This document shows, one piece after another, positions 24,601 through 31,676 of a stretch of 38,396 bases of DNA (position 1 is the first letter of the stretch; each line of letters begins with the position of its first letter). The stretch is from DASPLH01 sp035627675. Its GTDB lineage: Bacteria > Acidobacteriota > Terriglobia > Terriglobales > Acidobacteriaceae. Where the stretch lies: the NCBI GenBank assembly GCA_035627675.1, contig DASPLH010000119.1:1-38396 (forward strand), in the 5' to 3' direction. The position numbers and the translations under genes are program-made. The notes under the pieces are model-generated. The model saw nothing but the letters and a program-made list of their open reading frames with translations. It ran no database searches and was not told where the DNA came from.

Positions 24601-25333
24601 GCCGACGAACTACTCCAACGGCAGCTCCGTGTACCACGGACTGACGTTCAACCTGCGCAAGCGCTTCTCGAGCAACTACGAGTTCCTTGGCTCGTACACG
24701 TGGTCGCACGCCATTGACGACTCGACCGACTTGCAGTCGCCGCTCTCGCCGCAGGACAACTACCACCCTGAGCGCGAGCGCTCCAACTCGCTGTTCGACC
24801 AGCGTCACCGCTTCGTCTTCAGCGCGGTGTACCAGAGCGGCCGGCCGTTCGGCGGCAACGGAGTTCTGAGCACCATCCTCGGCAACTGGACTGTGGCTCC
24901 GATCATCGAGGTCGCGTCGGGACGTCCCTTCAACATCATCACCGGGATCGACCAGAACTTCGATTTCGGCACGACCACCGATCGTCCGGTCATCGCTGCC
25001 GGGCCGGGAACCGACTCGTGCGGCTTCCAGGCGGCGCCATCGGAGTTCTCGCCGAGCGGATGGCTGAAGCCCGCATGCTTCAAGGACGGGGAGTTCACCG
25101 GCAACCTTGGACGCAACGTGGGCCGCAGACCGATGAACGTCTTCACCGACCTGCGCATCTCGCGCCGCATCAGCTTCACCGAGCGGTGGAAGCTGGACGC
25201 CATGATGGACGTCTTCAACCTGATCAACAAGAACAACGTCGCCGACGTCAACCCGCTCTACAACCGCGCGGGCGAGCCGACGGCAGCGTTCGACCCTCGC
25301 CAGTTCCAGTTCGGACTGCGCCTGTCGTTCTAA
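21635..25333 (+). CDS. Oar-like TonB-dependent outer-membrane receptor with carboxypeptidase-regulatory domain
   Basis: A 1232-residue outer-membrane protein of the acidobacterial Oar/TonB-dependent receptor type. A signal peptide (about 1-23) comes first. A carboxypeptidase-regulatory-like Ig fold (about 27-110: VQVKDANGAVLKNATVSVRN, PPGRYEVTIDAPGF) follows. The plug domain (about 125-240) contains GLNVGGQRARNNQVNVDGMD and NAEYGRASGGIVNIITKSGG. The rest is a large beta-barrel ending FQFGLRLSF with a terminal Phe. These paralogues are thought to take up large substrates. No SusD partner or TonB operon lies next to it. A promoter at 21486 and a strong terminator at 25351 make it monocistronic. 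Confidence 0.94.
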   Translation: MIRIFRLFAVAAVLALLAASAVAQVATAELHVQVKDANGAVLKNATVSVRNYATNIERTQTANIEGEYPFRALPPGRYEVTIDAPGFAKSVAKDVVVTVGQIAEFPVTMRVASVTEVVNVTSEAELVETQRTTTGTTIEQTRIDNLPTNGRNYINFALTDSRLARDTAPSIGAAPTSGLNVGGQRARNNQVNVDGMDAVDNSTNGIRSTVSQEAVQEFQLLTNGYNAEYGRASGGIVNIITKSGGNQYHGSGYGYLRNRKIQATNPFSTIEDPAYTRVQSGLTFGGPILRDRTFFFLSYENTRRHESGYSSIGQDNFGLTTPADVSRFFGLPAGALVLPVTAQQAAILGALPVNAATQQYAMATAVAGNVALNGLNPVFAALVPATQGRAFANVNSTNGAPIVLPASYVPLNSLRGNFPIFEGTSVYSARIDHKLNNNQQMLLRAAVSPSTADGIQVQAQGPQNFGQNAWSRTSEQQFRDFSITGQHTWTIGTNKVNEFRYQFARRGLLYSYSRQAPGGSQVAVNIPGVAFFGREPFSYVNRKELRNQWTDSFTWTLGSHTLKFGADVNYLPLEADFTVNFGGIYNFGDAGVPSGFTAAQCQAFGLGSNANCALPITAVQTYGAGVPQNFIQGVGNPHDEFSNKTLGFFVQDTWRVARNVTINYGVRYDVEYTPTFAASTALAQEAQNRLGITQGIPRDYNNIAPRIGIAWDPWSDGKTVIRASFGMFYDHPLLALAFNSDVADASQAPQIVLFGSPRIGGCGLNAANTFTGVYGACPLAGPAALNYLAAEQRFDPTPNAPSLWRDQAYLTAGPGGTPIGVTMQPFGFPTARDFVYPYSNQVNFTLEHDFGHNIAASLQYNFNGGRHLNRPINANAARTDLEVQNWQIAMNDPAWNGSAALQAARAGFANDPRQVTTPTGLPISQYTVGGQTFTYVIPATVSFFRPSGVNIGLIPFNTTASPTNPYFLLRSYLDAVGLPDMGPIPFSDMPTNYSNGSSVYHGLTFNLRKRFSSNYEFLGSYTWSHAIDDSTDLQSPLSPQDNYHPERERSNSLFDQRHRFVFSAVYQSGRPFGGNGVLSTILGNWTVAPIIEVASGRPFNIITGIDQNFDFGTTTDRPVIAAGPGTDSCGFQAAPSEFSPSGWLKPACFKDGEFTGNLGRNVGRRPMNVFTDLRISRRISFTERWKLDAMMDVFNLINKNNVADVNPLYNRAGEPTAAFDPRQFQFGLRLSF

Positions 25334-25350
25334 ACCCTGTAAGGACCAGG

Positions 25351-25376
25351 AGCCCCGGCGCAAGCCGGGGCTTTTG
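25351..25376 (+). terminator. Rho-independent terminator of the receptor gene
   Basis: A 9-bp stem (AGCCCCGGC/GCCGGGGCT) with a GCAA tetraloop, followed by TTTGTTTG, 18 bp past the stop. Confidence 0.88.
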
Positions 25377-25392
25377 TTTGGATCGTGTTCGT

Positions 25393-25437
25393 GTCGGCCC
25401 AGCCGCCATCGGCCGGGGCGAGTGTGCGAAGCGCGCC
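25393..25437. repeat. REP-like palindrome, RAYT 2 family, diverged copy
   Basis: GTCGGCCCAGCCGCCATCGG and the following GGGGCGAGTGTGCGAAGCGCGCC match the element at 25641-25684 with a few substitutions. They share the GCGAAGCGCGCC tail. Confidence 0.75.
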
Positions 25438-25491
25438 GGTACTCCAATCAGGCAGCGACTGCATCATTTCCTGGCTGGACACCACGGTTTT

Positions 25492-25530
25492 CCGTCCGAG
25501 CGAAGCGAGGCCGGGCTTGCTGTTAGCCCA
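25492..25530. repeat. REP-like interspersed repeat, family B copy 2
   Basis: The second copy of the CCGTCCGAGCGAAGCGAGGC...CGGGCTTG....TTAGCCCAG element seen at 9426-9463. After it, GAGCGTCGGGCGCAGCCCGAAAGCTC extends the copy with another stem. The 25334-25698 gap is filled almost entirely by repeats of two families and has no credible ORF. Confidence 0.7.
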
Positions 25531-25640
25531 GAGCGTCGGGCGCAGCCCGAAAGCTCTGGGATGCGGGCTGTGGTGTACGACCGTGCGTCGCGGTTGTGAG
25601 GAGAGGCCTCGGCCGGACGGTCGGAAATTCCGCTGCTCGT

Positions 25641-25684
25641 GTAGGCCCAGCCGCCCTCGGCTGGGCGGGCGTGCGAAGCGCGCC
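25641..25684. repeat. Terminal palindrome at one end of RAYT 2
   Basis: Starts GTAGGCCCAGCCGCCCTCGG. The first 30 bases (25641-25670) are the exact reverse complement of 26219-26248 on the other side of the transposase gene. The unit itself folds as CCCAGCCG/CGGCTGGG. Confidence 0.88.
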
Positions 25685-25698
25685 TGATCTCATCCTAA

Positions 25699-26187
25699 CT
25701 AAATCCTAGATAGAAACTCCGGGTCGGCCGTCCACAACCATGGATAATCCCTCGGATGCTTTACAATGCCACGCCGCACGGGATTGTTGACGACGTACAC
25801 AAGCTTCTCGTTCAGATTCTCACCGCTTCGCAGAACGTGGTCGAAGGTTTCCTCCTGCCACACCGGCCCGGAGCGACGCAATTCCTTGTTCACGGCGTGT
25901 GCCGAGGCGCTCTTGATCCCACCCAATATCTCAGACAGGTGCCAAATTCTGTTCTTCGCCTCGTCCAGCATAGGGGCAAAAATCAAGTGAACGTGGTCTG
26001 GCATCACCACGACCGCGGATATGAAGGCGCGCCGGTCATGCTCGTGTTGGCAGCTCTGCAGAACCAGTCCACGAACGCACTCTGGCAAAATCCAGCGGTT
26101 GTATGTACAGAACGTAGCAAACTGAAAGCGTCGACCCGCGTGTATATGCGGAAGATTGCGACGGTAATACGGCTTCAGATCTTGCAT
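25699..26187 (-). CDS. REP-associated tyrosine transposase (RAYT), copy 2
   Basis: A 162-residue intact HUH/Y1 transposase. The N-terminus KPYYRRNLPHIHAGRRF is family-typical. The HUH motif is MPDHVHLIF (His65, His67) and the putative nucleophile is Tyr131 in VYVVNNPVRRG. The GIKSASAH, GPVWQEETFDHVLRSG blocks are shared with the RAYT at 321-815. It stands between perfect 30-bp inverted repeats in a repeat-filled gap between the receptor and trans-sulfuration genes, opposite in strand to both. ATG 26187 starts the conserved region. Confidence 0.94.
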   Translation of the reverse strand: MQDLKPYYRRNLPHIHAGRRFQFATFCTYNRWILPECVRGLVLQSCQHEHDRRAFISAVVVMPDHVHLIFAPMLDEAKNRIWHLSEILGGIKSASAHAVNKELRRSGPVWQEETFDHVLRSGENLNEKLVYVVNNPVRRGIVKHPRDYPWLWTADPEFLSRI

Positions 26188-26198
26188 GAGAGGATTCT

Positions 26199-26248
26199 AG
26201 AAGGCCAGTCTTCGACTGGCCCGCCCAGCCGAGGGCGGCTGGGCCTAC
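26199..26248. repeat. Terminal palindromes at the other end of RAYT 2
   Basis: Two adjacent elements. A hairpin GGCCAGTC/GACTGGCC (26203-26221, TTC loop) comes first. The 30-bp inverted copy (26219-26248) of the element at 25641-25670 follows, overlapping it by three bases. The hairpin begins 15 bp upstream of the RAYT start codon. Confidence 0.88.
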
Positions 26249-26276
26249 ATACTCACTCCTGTTACCCTGTCATCCG

Positions 26277-27458
26277 ATGAAACGCTCTCCTCGCGCCGAT
26301 TCCACACGCTGTGTTCACGCCGGTGAAGACCGGCATGGCAAGAACGGGCCCCTGACCACCGAGATTGCGCAGACCGCCGTATTCGCGCTCAAGAGCACCG
26401 ACGAACTCCGCCGCTATGCCGCCGGCGCGAAGGACCTGTTCCTGTATTCGCGCTATGGCAATCCCACGGTACGCGCGGCGGAGGAGAAGATTGCCGCGCT
26501 CGAAGGCGCCGAGGACTGCGTGCTGACCTCCAGCGGAATGTCGGCCGAGATGGCGACTGCGCTCACGGTCTGCAAGTCGGGCGACGAGATCGTCAGCATG
26601 CTCGACATCTACGGCGGCACCACCAAGCTGTTCGCGAACGTGCTGCCGCGCTGCGGTATCAAGACGACATTTGTTCCATTCGACGACCTCGCCCGCATCT
26701 CGCGTTACTTCACCCGTCGCACGAAGATGCTGTTCCTCGAGACCCCGACGAACCCAACGCTCCGCTGCGCGAGCATCGAGGAACTCGCCGCCCAGGCACG
26801 CAAGCGCGGCATCACCGTGGTGGTGGACAACACGTTCGCCACGCCGATTCTCCAGAAGCCGCTCCGGCACGGAGCCGACATCGTCATACACTCGGCCACC
26901 AAGTACCTCGGCGGGCACAGCGACCTGACCGCCGGGGCCGCTGTTGGTGCGCGCAAGTGGATCGACGCGATCCGGGCGACGATGGTCCAGACGGGCGCGA
27001 ACTCCGATGCGCTGATCGCCTACCTGCTGCTTCGCGGCCTCAAGACCCTGGAAGTCCGTGTCGCGCGCGCGTGTGTCAACGCCTTCCATGTGGCGGAATT
27101 TCTATCGGGGCACTCGAAGGTCGGGCGCGTGTTCTATCCCGGCACCCCCGGCAGCGAGACGCAGCAGGTTGCTCTAAGGCAAATGCAAGATTTCGGCATG
27201 ATGGTCTCGTTCGACATCAAGGGAGGGGGCCGGGCCGCCGAGTGCTTCATCGATGCGCTTCGATTGTGGTACCTGGCGCCGAGCCTCGGGGGCGTGGAAT
27301 CGACCGTCTCGTACCCGGTGCTGACCTCGCATATCGACCTCACGGCAAGGGAGTTAAAGCTGCTGGGAGTGTCTCCGGCAACGGTTCGTCTCTCCGTCGG
27401 CATCGAAGATTCGGCAGACCTGCTGGCCGACCTCGAACAGGCGCTCGCCAAGGCCTGA
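26277..27458 (+). CDS. PLP-dependent trans-sulfuration enzyme (Cys/Met metabolism family)
   Basis: A 393-residue pyridoxal-phosphate enzyme of the cystathionine gamma-synthase/cystathionine lyase/methionine gamma-lyase family. The Schiff-base lysine is Lys209 in HSATKYLGGHSDLTAG. YSRYGNPTVRAAEEKIAALEG near residue 58 and VVVDNTFATPILQKPLRHGAD upstream of the lysine are family hallmarks. SLGGVESTVSYP near the C-terminus binds substrate carboxylate. Sequence alone does not separate synthase from lyase. No homoserine or methionine gene is adjacent. It starts 28 bp after the RAYT 2 repeats, which may therefore sit in its promoter. Confidence 0.93.
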   Translation: MKRSPRADSTRCVHAGEDRHGKNGPLTTEIAQTAVFALKSTDELRRYAAGAKDLFLYSRYGNPTVRAAEEKIAALEGAEDCVLTSSGMSAEMATALTVCKSGDEIVSMLDIYGGTTKLFANVLPRCGIKTTFVPFDDLARISRYFTRRTKMLFLETPTNPTLRCASIEELAAQARKRGITVVVDNTFATPILQKPLRHGADIVIHSATKYLGGHSDLTAGAAVGARKWIDAIRATMVQTGANSDALIAYLLLRGLKTLEVRVARACVNAFHVAEFLSGHSKVGRVFYPGTPGSETQQVALRQMQDFGMMVSFDIKGGGRAAECFIDALRLWYLAPSLGGVESTVSYPVLTSHIDLTARELKLLGVSPATVRLSVGIEDSADLLADLEQALAKA

Positions 27459-27676
27459 GCCTCTGTTGGCCACGCACGAAGGCCCGTGGGCTAATGCTTC
27501 CGGCACCCCCGGCTTTCGTCGGATTGCCTGTTCCGGCAACGGTGGGTAAAGTTTCAACAGGACAGTTCCACAAAGGTCGCGCATGAGTCGGACTTTCGTC
27601 CGCCTTGGGCACCCTGGAACTGCTCTTGGGTGTTGCGGTAGCGCCCATTGTCCCCCGCGTAGCGGGGCATTCTTCT

Positions 27677-29599
27677 ATGAGGGATATGCGGATCAAGAAG
27701 ATTCTCCTCCCGCTTCCACTCCTGGGCGCGGCTCTGCTGTGCACATCCTGCGAGTCGAAGGACAAGCGCTCGAGTGCTCCGCCTCCCCAGGCGACGGCGC
27801 CGACGATTTCCCAGCAGGCCGTCGCAGTCCAACCCGAAAAGAAGATTCAGGAAACGGTCGCCCCCAGGCAGGACGCGGTTGACGCGCTGATCGCGCAGGC
27901 CGAGGCCGAGTACCGGCGGGGCCAGGCGAATTACCAGGCAGGCCATCTCGAGGCGGCAAAAGACAGCTTCGATCGCGCGTTCAACGTGCTGTTGCAAGGG
28001 CCGGTCGAGATCCACGCGGATGAGCGCCTCGAACGCGAGTTCGACAAGATCGTCGAGGCCGTCAATCAACTGGAAATGATCGCGCTCAAGGAGGGAGACG
28101 GCTTCACCGAGCAGCGCGCCGAGCCCGCCCCGATCGACGAAGCGAGCGACGTCACCTTCCCGGTCGATCCCGAGGTGAGGGCCAAGGCCGAGGCCGAACT
28201 GCGGCAGACGCGTTCCGACCTCCCGCTGGTCATGAACGACCAGGTTGCCAGCTTCATCAACTACTTCTCGTCCCGCGGACGCGGAACCATAGAGCGCGCG
28301 CTGTCGCGCTCGGGCCGTTACCGCGAAATGATCGAGCGCATCCTCAAGGAAGAGGGCGTCCCGCAGGACTTGATTTACCTGGCGCAAGCCGAGTCCGGCT
28401 TCCATCCGCTGGCGCTGTCGCGCGCCGGAGCCCGCGGCATGTGGCAGTTCATGGCCAGCCGTGCAAGCGGTTACGGTCTCCAGCGCAACTGGTGGATCGA
28501 CGAGCGGCAGGACCCGGAGAAAGCCACACGGGCGGCCGCACGCCACCTCAAGGATCTCTACAACCAGTTTGGCGACTGGTATCTGGCGATGGCCGCGTAT
28601 AACTCCGGCCCCGGCAACGTGCAGCGGGCGGTGCAGCGCACGGGCTACGCCGACTTTTGGGAGCTCTATCGCAGGAACGTGCTGCCGATGGAGACGCGCA
28701 ACTACGTTCCGATCATCGTGGCCGTGACCATCATGGCCAAGAACCCGGAGCAGTACGGCCTTCAGCACATCCGGCCGGAAGTCCCGATCCCCTCCGAGAC
28801 CGTCACTATCAACTACCCGATCGATCTTCGCCTCGTGGCCGAAGTGGTCGATAGCTCCGTTGCGACCCTGCAGGAACTGAACCCGGCCCTGCTGCGCATG
28901 ACCACGCCCAAGGATGGCGAGTTCGAGCTGCGCGTTCCGGCCGGAACCGCCGAACGCTTCGAGCGGGAGATCGCTGCGATTCCGCGCGACAAGCGCGTAG
29001 TGTGGCGGTATCACCGCGTGAAGAGCGGCGAAACGCTCGCGGAAGTCGCCCGCCGTTATCGTTCGTCGGCAGCGGCGATCGCCGAGGTCAACAATATCGC
29101 CGAGGCCGACGAGCTCAAGCAGGACGCAAGACTGATCATCCCGTTGCAGGCCGGACGTCAGCAGCGCGACACCGACTCCGTGTCGTACTCGAAGCGCGCC
29201 GTGCGTTACAAAATCCGCAAGGGAGACACAGTGCTCTCGGTGGCCGACGATTACGGCGTGCCGGCTGAGCGCCTGCGCAAGTGGAACCGGTTGCGCGGCA
29301 ACGCGCTGCGGCCGGGACGCACGCTGACCATCTATCGCCCGCTCGCCTCCGAGTCCAGCCCGGAGATGGCAAGCACGCGCGCCAGTGGCAAGCGCAGCGC
29401 CTCCAAGACAACTCCCAAGTCCAATAACAGCAAGGAATTAGCGTCGGCGCCCAAGAAGGGGAAAACGCACAAGGTTCGGCGAGGAGAGACCCTGAGCAGC
29501 ATCGCCATCGAATACGGCACCACGGTCGAAGCCCTTCGCCGCGACAACCGCAAGGTTGCTCGGAATCTCAAGGCCGGCCAGGTGCTGGTTATCAAGTAA
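27677..29599 (+). CDS. mltD: Lytic murein transglycosylase with three LysM domains (MltD-like lipoprotein)
   Basis: A 640-residue envelope enzyme that cleaves peptidoglycan to 1,6-anhydro products. The lipobox LCTSC (Cys25) follows a short signal peptide. An alanine/glutamate-rich helical region (about 60-180) precedes the SLT domain. LAQAESGFHPLALSRAGARG contains catalytic Glu239, and MAAYNSGPGNV is the second SLT motif. LysM repeats start at about 445 (VKSGETLAEVARRY), 511 (IRKGDTVLSVADDY) and 598 (VRRGETLSSIAIEY), the last ending the protein. A 24-residue longer reading from 27605 is rejected. ATG 27686 is also possible. Confidence 0.94.
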   Translation: MRDMRIKKILLPLPLLGAALLCTSCESKDKRSSAPPPQATAPTISQQAVAVQPEKKIQETVAPRQDAVDALIAQAEAEYRRGQANYQAGHLEAAKDSFDRAFNVLLQGPVEIHADERLEREFDKIVEAVNQLEMIALKEGDGFTEQRAEPAPIDEASDVTFPVDPEVRAKAEAELRQTRSDLPLVMNDQVASFINYFSSRGRGTIERALSRSGRYREMIERILKEEGVPQDLIYLAQAESGFHPLALSRAGARGMWQFMASRASGYGLQRNWWIDERQDPEKATRAAARHLKDLYNQFGDWYLAMAAYNSGPGNVQRAVQRTGYADFWELYRRNVLPMETRNYVPIIVAVTIMAKNPEQYGLQHIRPEVPIPSETVTINYPIDLRLVAEVVDSSVATLQELNPALLRMTTPKDGEFELRVPAGTAERFEREIAAIPRDKRVVWRYHRVKSGETLAEVARRYRSSAAAIAEVNNIAEADELKQDARLIIPLQAGRQQRDTDSVSYSKRAVRYKIRKGDTVLSVADDYGVPAERLRKWNRLRGNALRPGRTLTIYRPLASESSPEMASTRASGKRSASKTTPKSNNSKELASAPKKGKTHKVRRGETLSSIAIEYGTTVEALRRDNRKVARNLKAGQVLVIK

Positions 29600-29622
29600 T
29601 CATCCGAAGCGGTCGAGAGGAG

Positions 29623-29650
29623 AGCGCAGCCGACGGGGTGCGCTTTCCTG
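29623..29650 (+). terminator. Possible weak terminator after the transglycosylase gene
   Basis: A short stem (AGCGCA/TGCGCT) with a 10-nt loop, followed by TTCCTGTTTC, 23 bp past the stop. Short stem, so low confidence. Confidence 0.35.
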
Positions 29651-29740
29651 TTTCGGCGCATTGCGGAGCGTTCCGAGTACGGTTGCGTGTGCTGTGCCGC
29701 GGCGCAAGTTTGCATCCGAACCTGTACGCGTGTATGTTGT

Positions 29741-29757
29741 GCGGGATATAATCCCGC
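29741..29757 (+). promoter_or_regulatory. -10 box inside a perfect palindrome, upstream of the histone-like gene
   Basis: GCGGGAT-ATA-ATCCCGC has perfect 7-bp arms, with TATAAT at 29747-29752 centred in it, about 105 bp before the ATG at 29858. No strong -35 lies at 16-18 nt. The arrangement suggests a promoter whose -10 is covered by a dimeric repressor, but it could also be a chance hairpin. Confidence 0.45.
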
Positions 29758-29857
29758 GGCTTGCAGGAGATGTGAGCGGCGACATTCGCGCGTTGCTTCG
29801 AGCAGTCGTGTTGTACCCCTTGTTCTTGTAGCGCGGCAAAAGACATCAGGAGGAAGC

Positions 29858-30403
29858 ATGACGTATTTCGACGAGACCCTGTACGGACGTGATGACGATA
29901 TGGACGATTACGGCGAAGGCGGCGGCTCCTACGACGACCTCGAGGAAGAAGAAGAGGAATACGACGAGGAAGACGAGGAAGAGGAAGAAGCCGGCGACGA
30001 TGCCCGCCGACCCACGTCTGAAGACGATACGGGCGATGTCGAGGTGACGGACGAAGATACCGGCGACCAGGAGGAGACTCCGTCCGAAAAGCCCGCACCA
30101 GCCGCGAGACGCAGGCCGGCGAAGAAGGCCGTTAAGAAGACCGCGAAGAAATCGGCGCGCGCGGGTGGCGGCGCCAAGAAAGCGGTGAAGAAGACGGCGA
30201 AGAAAGCCGTGAAGAAAACCGCCAAAAAGACGGCCAAGAAAGCCGCGAAGAAATCGGCGAAGAAGTCGGCCAAGAAAACCGCGCGCGGCGGAGCCAGGAA
30301 GTCGGCGCGGGGCGGAGCGAAAAAGACCGCCAAGAAGGCCGCACGCAAGGGCGGCGCAAAAAGGACGGCGAAGAAGACGGCTCGTGGCGGCCGTCGCCGG
30401 TAA
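29858..30403 (+). CDS. Histone H1-like Lys/Ala-rich protein with an acidic N-terminal half
   Basis: A 181-residue protein with sharply divided charge. Residues 1-78 are highly acidic (runs of Asp and Glu, including LEEEEEEYDEEDEEEEE). Residues 84-181 contain no acidic residue at all and consist of KKAVKKTAKK/AAKKSAKK-type repeats ending in GGRRR. The basic part resembles the C-terminal tail of eukaryotic H1 and bacterial H1-like proteins (HctB, AlgP type) and should bind DNA or RNA. The acidic part could mask it or recruit partners. ATG 29858 follows a strong CAGGAGGAAG ribosome-binding site. It ends in its own terminator. Confidence 0.8.
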   Translation: MTYFDETLYGRDDDMDDYGEGGGSYDDLEEEEEEYDEEDEEEEEAGDDARRPTSEDDTGDVEVTDEDTGDQEETPSEKPAPAARRRPAKKAVKKTAKKSARAGGGAKKAVKKTAKKAVKKTAKKTAKKAAKKSAKKSAKKTARGGARKSARGGAKKTAKKAARKGGAKRTAKKTARGGRRR

Positions 30404-30420
30404 TCCAGGTCAGAAACGGC

Positions 30421-30452
30421 AAAGCCGCGGAGCGATCCGCGGCTTTCGCTTT
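30421..30452 (+). terminator. Strong Rho-independent terminator of the histone-like gene
   Basis: A perfect 10-bp stem (AAAGCCGCGG/CCGCGGCTTT) with a 6-nt loop, followed by CGCTTTTTT. It is positioned between convergent genes and may also stop the perR-ahpC-ahpD transcript. Confidence 0.9.
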
Positions 30453-30466
30453 TTTCCCCGCTTGCG

Positions 30467-31009
30467 TTAGACGGTGACTGCGCTCGCCACCGATTGGGCA
30501 TCGAGCGCAACGGCCACCCCGTGCACGACCGAAGCGATGCGCACGGCCTGCAGGATGACCTCTTCGGTCACGCCTTTTTCCGCCAGCACCTTCTCGTGCG
30601 CGGTCACGCACTTTCCGCAGCCGTTGATGGCCGAAGCGACAATCGACCACAACTCGAAGTCCACGGGGTCGGCCCCGTGCGTGCGCATGATGTTCATGCG
30701 GAGGCGCGGCGGCATGGTCGCAAACTTCTCGTTTCCGCACAGGTGCTGGAACCGGTAATAGATGTTGTTCATGCCCATGATCGCAGCGGCGCCCTTGGCT
30801 GCATGGATCGTCTCGGGCGCAACGGCCTTGCTGGCTTCGGCTTCGACGGCCGCCAGCAGTTCGGGGTTTCGAGAGACGAACGCGGCAGCGACGAACGAGC
30901 CCCACTTCTGCGAGTCCGTCAGTTCTCCCTGCGAGAGCAGGCTGGTCCAGTTCAGGCGGAGGTCTTTCGCGTAATCGGGAAGCAGATCAAGAATTTGTTC
31001 GACGTTCAT
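30467..31009 (-). CDS. ahpD: Alkyl hydroperoxidase AhpD
   Basis: A 180-residue CMD-family protein that in mycobacteria reduces AhpC through a lipoylated adaptor and has weak peroxidase activity itself. The N-terminus MNVEQILDLLPDYAKDLRLNW matches the AhpD family. The redox centre CGKC (Cys131, Cys134) with His138 and Glu119 in the expected relay positions is intact. ATG 31009 is the conserved start; the in-frame extension to 31093 is not. It lies 96 bp downstream of ahpC on the same strand, the classic ahpC-ahpD arrangement. Confidence 0.95.
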   Translation of the reverse strand: MNVEQILDLLPDYAKDLRLNWTSLLSQGELTDSQKWGSFVAAAFVSRNPELLAAVEAEASKAVAPETIHAAKGAAAIMGMNNIYYRFQHLCGNEKFATMPPRLRMNIMRTHGADPVDFELWSIVASAINGCGKCVTAHEKVLAEKGVTEEVILQAVRIASVVHGVAVALDAQSVASAVTV

Positions 31010-31105
31010 ACGATGAGTTCCTTGCGGCGCATTCGTGAGAAACCGGGCCGGCTGCCGCGCTGGTTGGCGTCGATAGCCGGCCGTGTACGACAAGACCTAC
31101 AAGAC

Positions 31106-31642
31106 TTAGACGTGGAGCGTTTCTTCGCCCTTCTGCCAGCCGCAGGGGCAGAGTTCATCCGTCTGGAGAGCGTCGAGCACGCGGAGCACTTCCTTCGGCT
31201 CACGGCCGACCGACAGGTCGGTGACATACACGAAGCGGATGATGTTGTCCGGATCGACGATGAAGGTCGCCCGCTGCGATACGCCGGCCGCCGGATCGAG
31301 GATGCCGAGCTGTTCCGAGACGTCGCGCTTGATGTCCGACAGCATGGGGAACGGCAGGTCCTTCAGGTCGGCGTGGTTGTTCCGCCATGCGAGGTGCACG
31401 AACTCGGAGTCGATGCTCGCGCCCAGGATCTGAGCGTCGCGGTCGAGGAATTCCTTGTTCAGCTTGCCAAAGGCAGCGATTTCGGTGGGGCAGACGAACG
31501 TGAAGTCCTTCGGCCAGAAGAAGTAAACCTTCCACTTGCCCTGGTAGTCCTGGTCGGTGATCGTCTTGAAAGCGTTGTCCTTGTTGGTGCTGACCACGGC
31601 GGTCAACGAGTACGCGGGAAACTTTTCTCCTACACCTAGCAT
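31106..31642 (-). CDS. ahpC: Peroxiredoxin AhpC
   Basis: A 178-residue two-cysteine peroxiredoxin that reduces hydrogen peroxide, alkyl hydroperoxides and peroxynitrite. Peroxidatic Cys51 lies in FTFVCPTE. The C-terminal region DELCPCGWQKGE has two cysteines (165 and 167), like the mycobacterial AhpC type that works with AhpD. An AAGGAG ribosome-binding site (31653-31658) precedes ATG 31642. It is 34 bp downstream of the perR stop and is probably co-transcribed with perR and ahpD under peroxide control. Confidence 0.97.
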   Translation of the reverse strand: MLGVGEKFPAYSLTAVVSTNKDNAFKTITDQDYQGKWKVYFFWPKDFTFVCPTEIAAFGKLNKEFLDRDAQILGASIDSEFVHLAWRNNHADLKDLPFPMLSDIKRDVSEQLGILDPAAGVSQRATFIVDPDNIIRFVYVTDLSVGREPKEVLRVLDALQTDELCPCGWQKGEETLHV

Positions 31643-31676
31643 GTTCGAGTCTCTCCTTGATTTCGAGTGAATGAAA

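Noticed and set aside
21626..25447. A 1273-residue open frame on the minus strand opposite the Oar-like receptor
   Set aside because: It is rich in Arg, Val, His and Asp with no domain, and mirrors the coding frame of a clear 1232-residue receptor. Long antisense frames are normal in GC-rich genes that use few TA-containing codons.
27554..29014. A 486-residue minus-strand frame opposite the LysM transglycosylase
   Set aside because: The plus strand encodes an intact SLT domain here; the antisense product has no motif.
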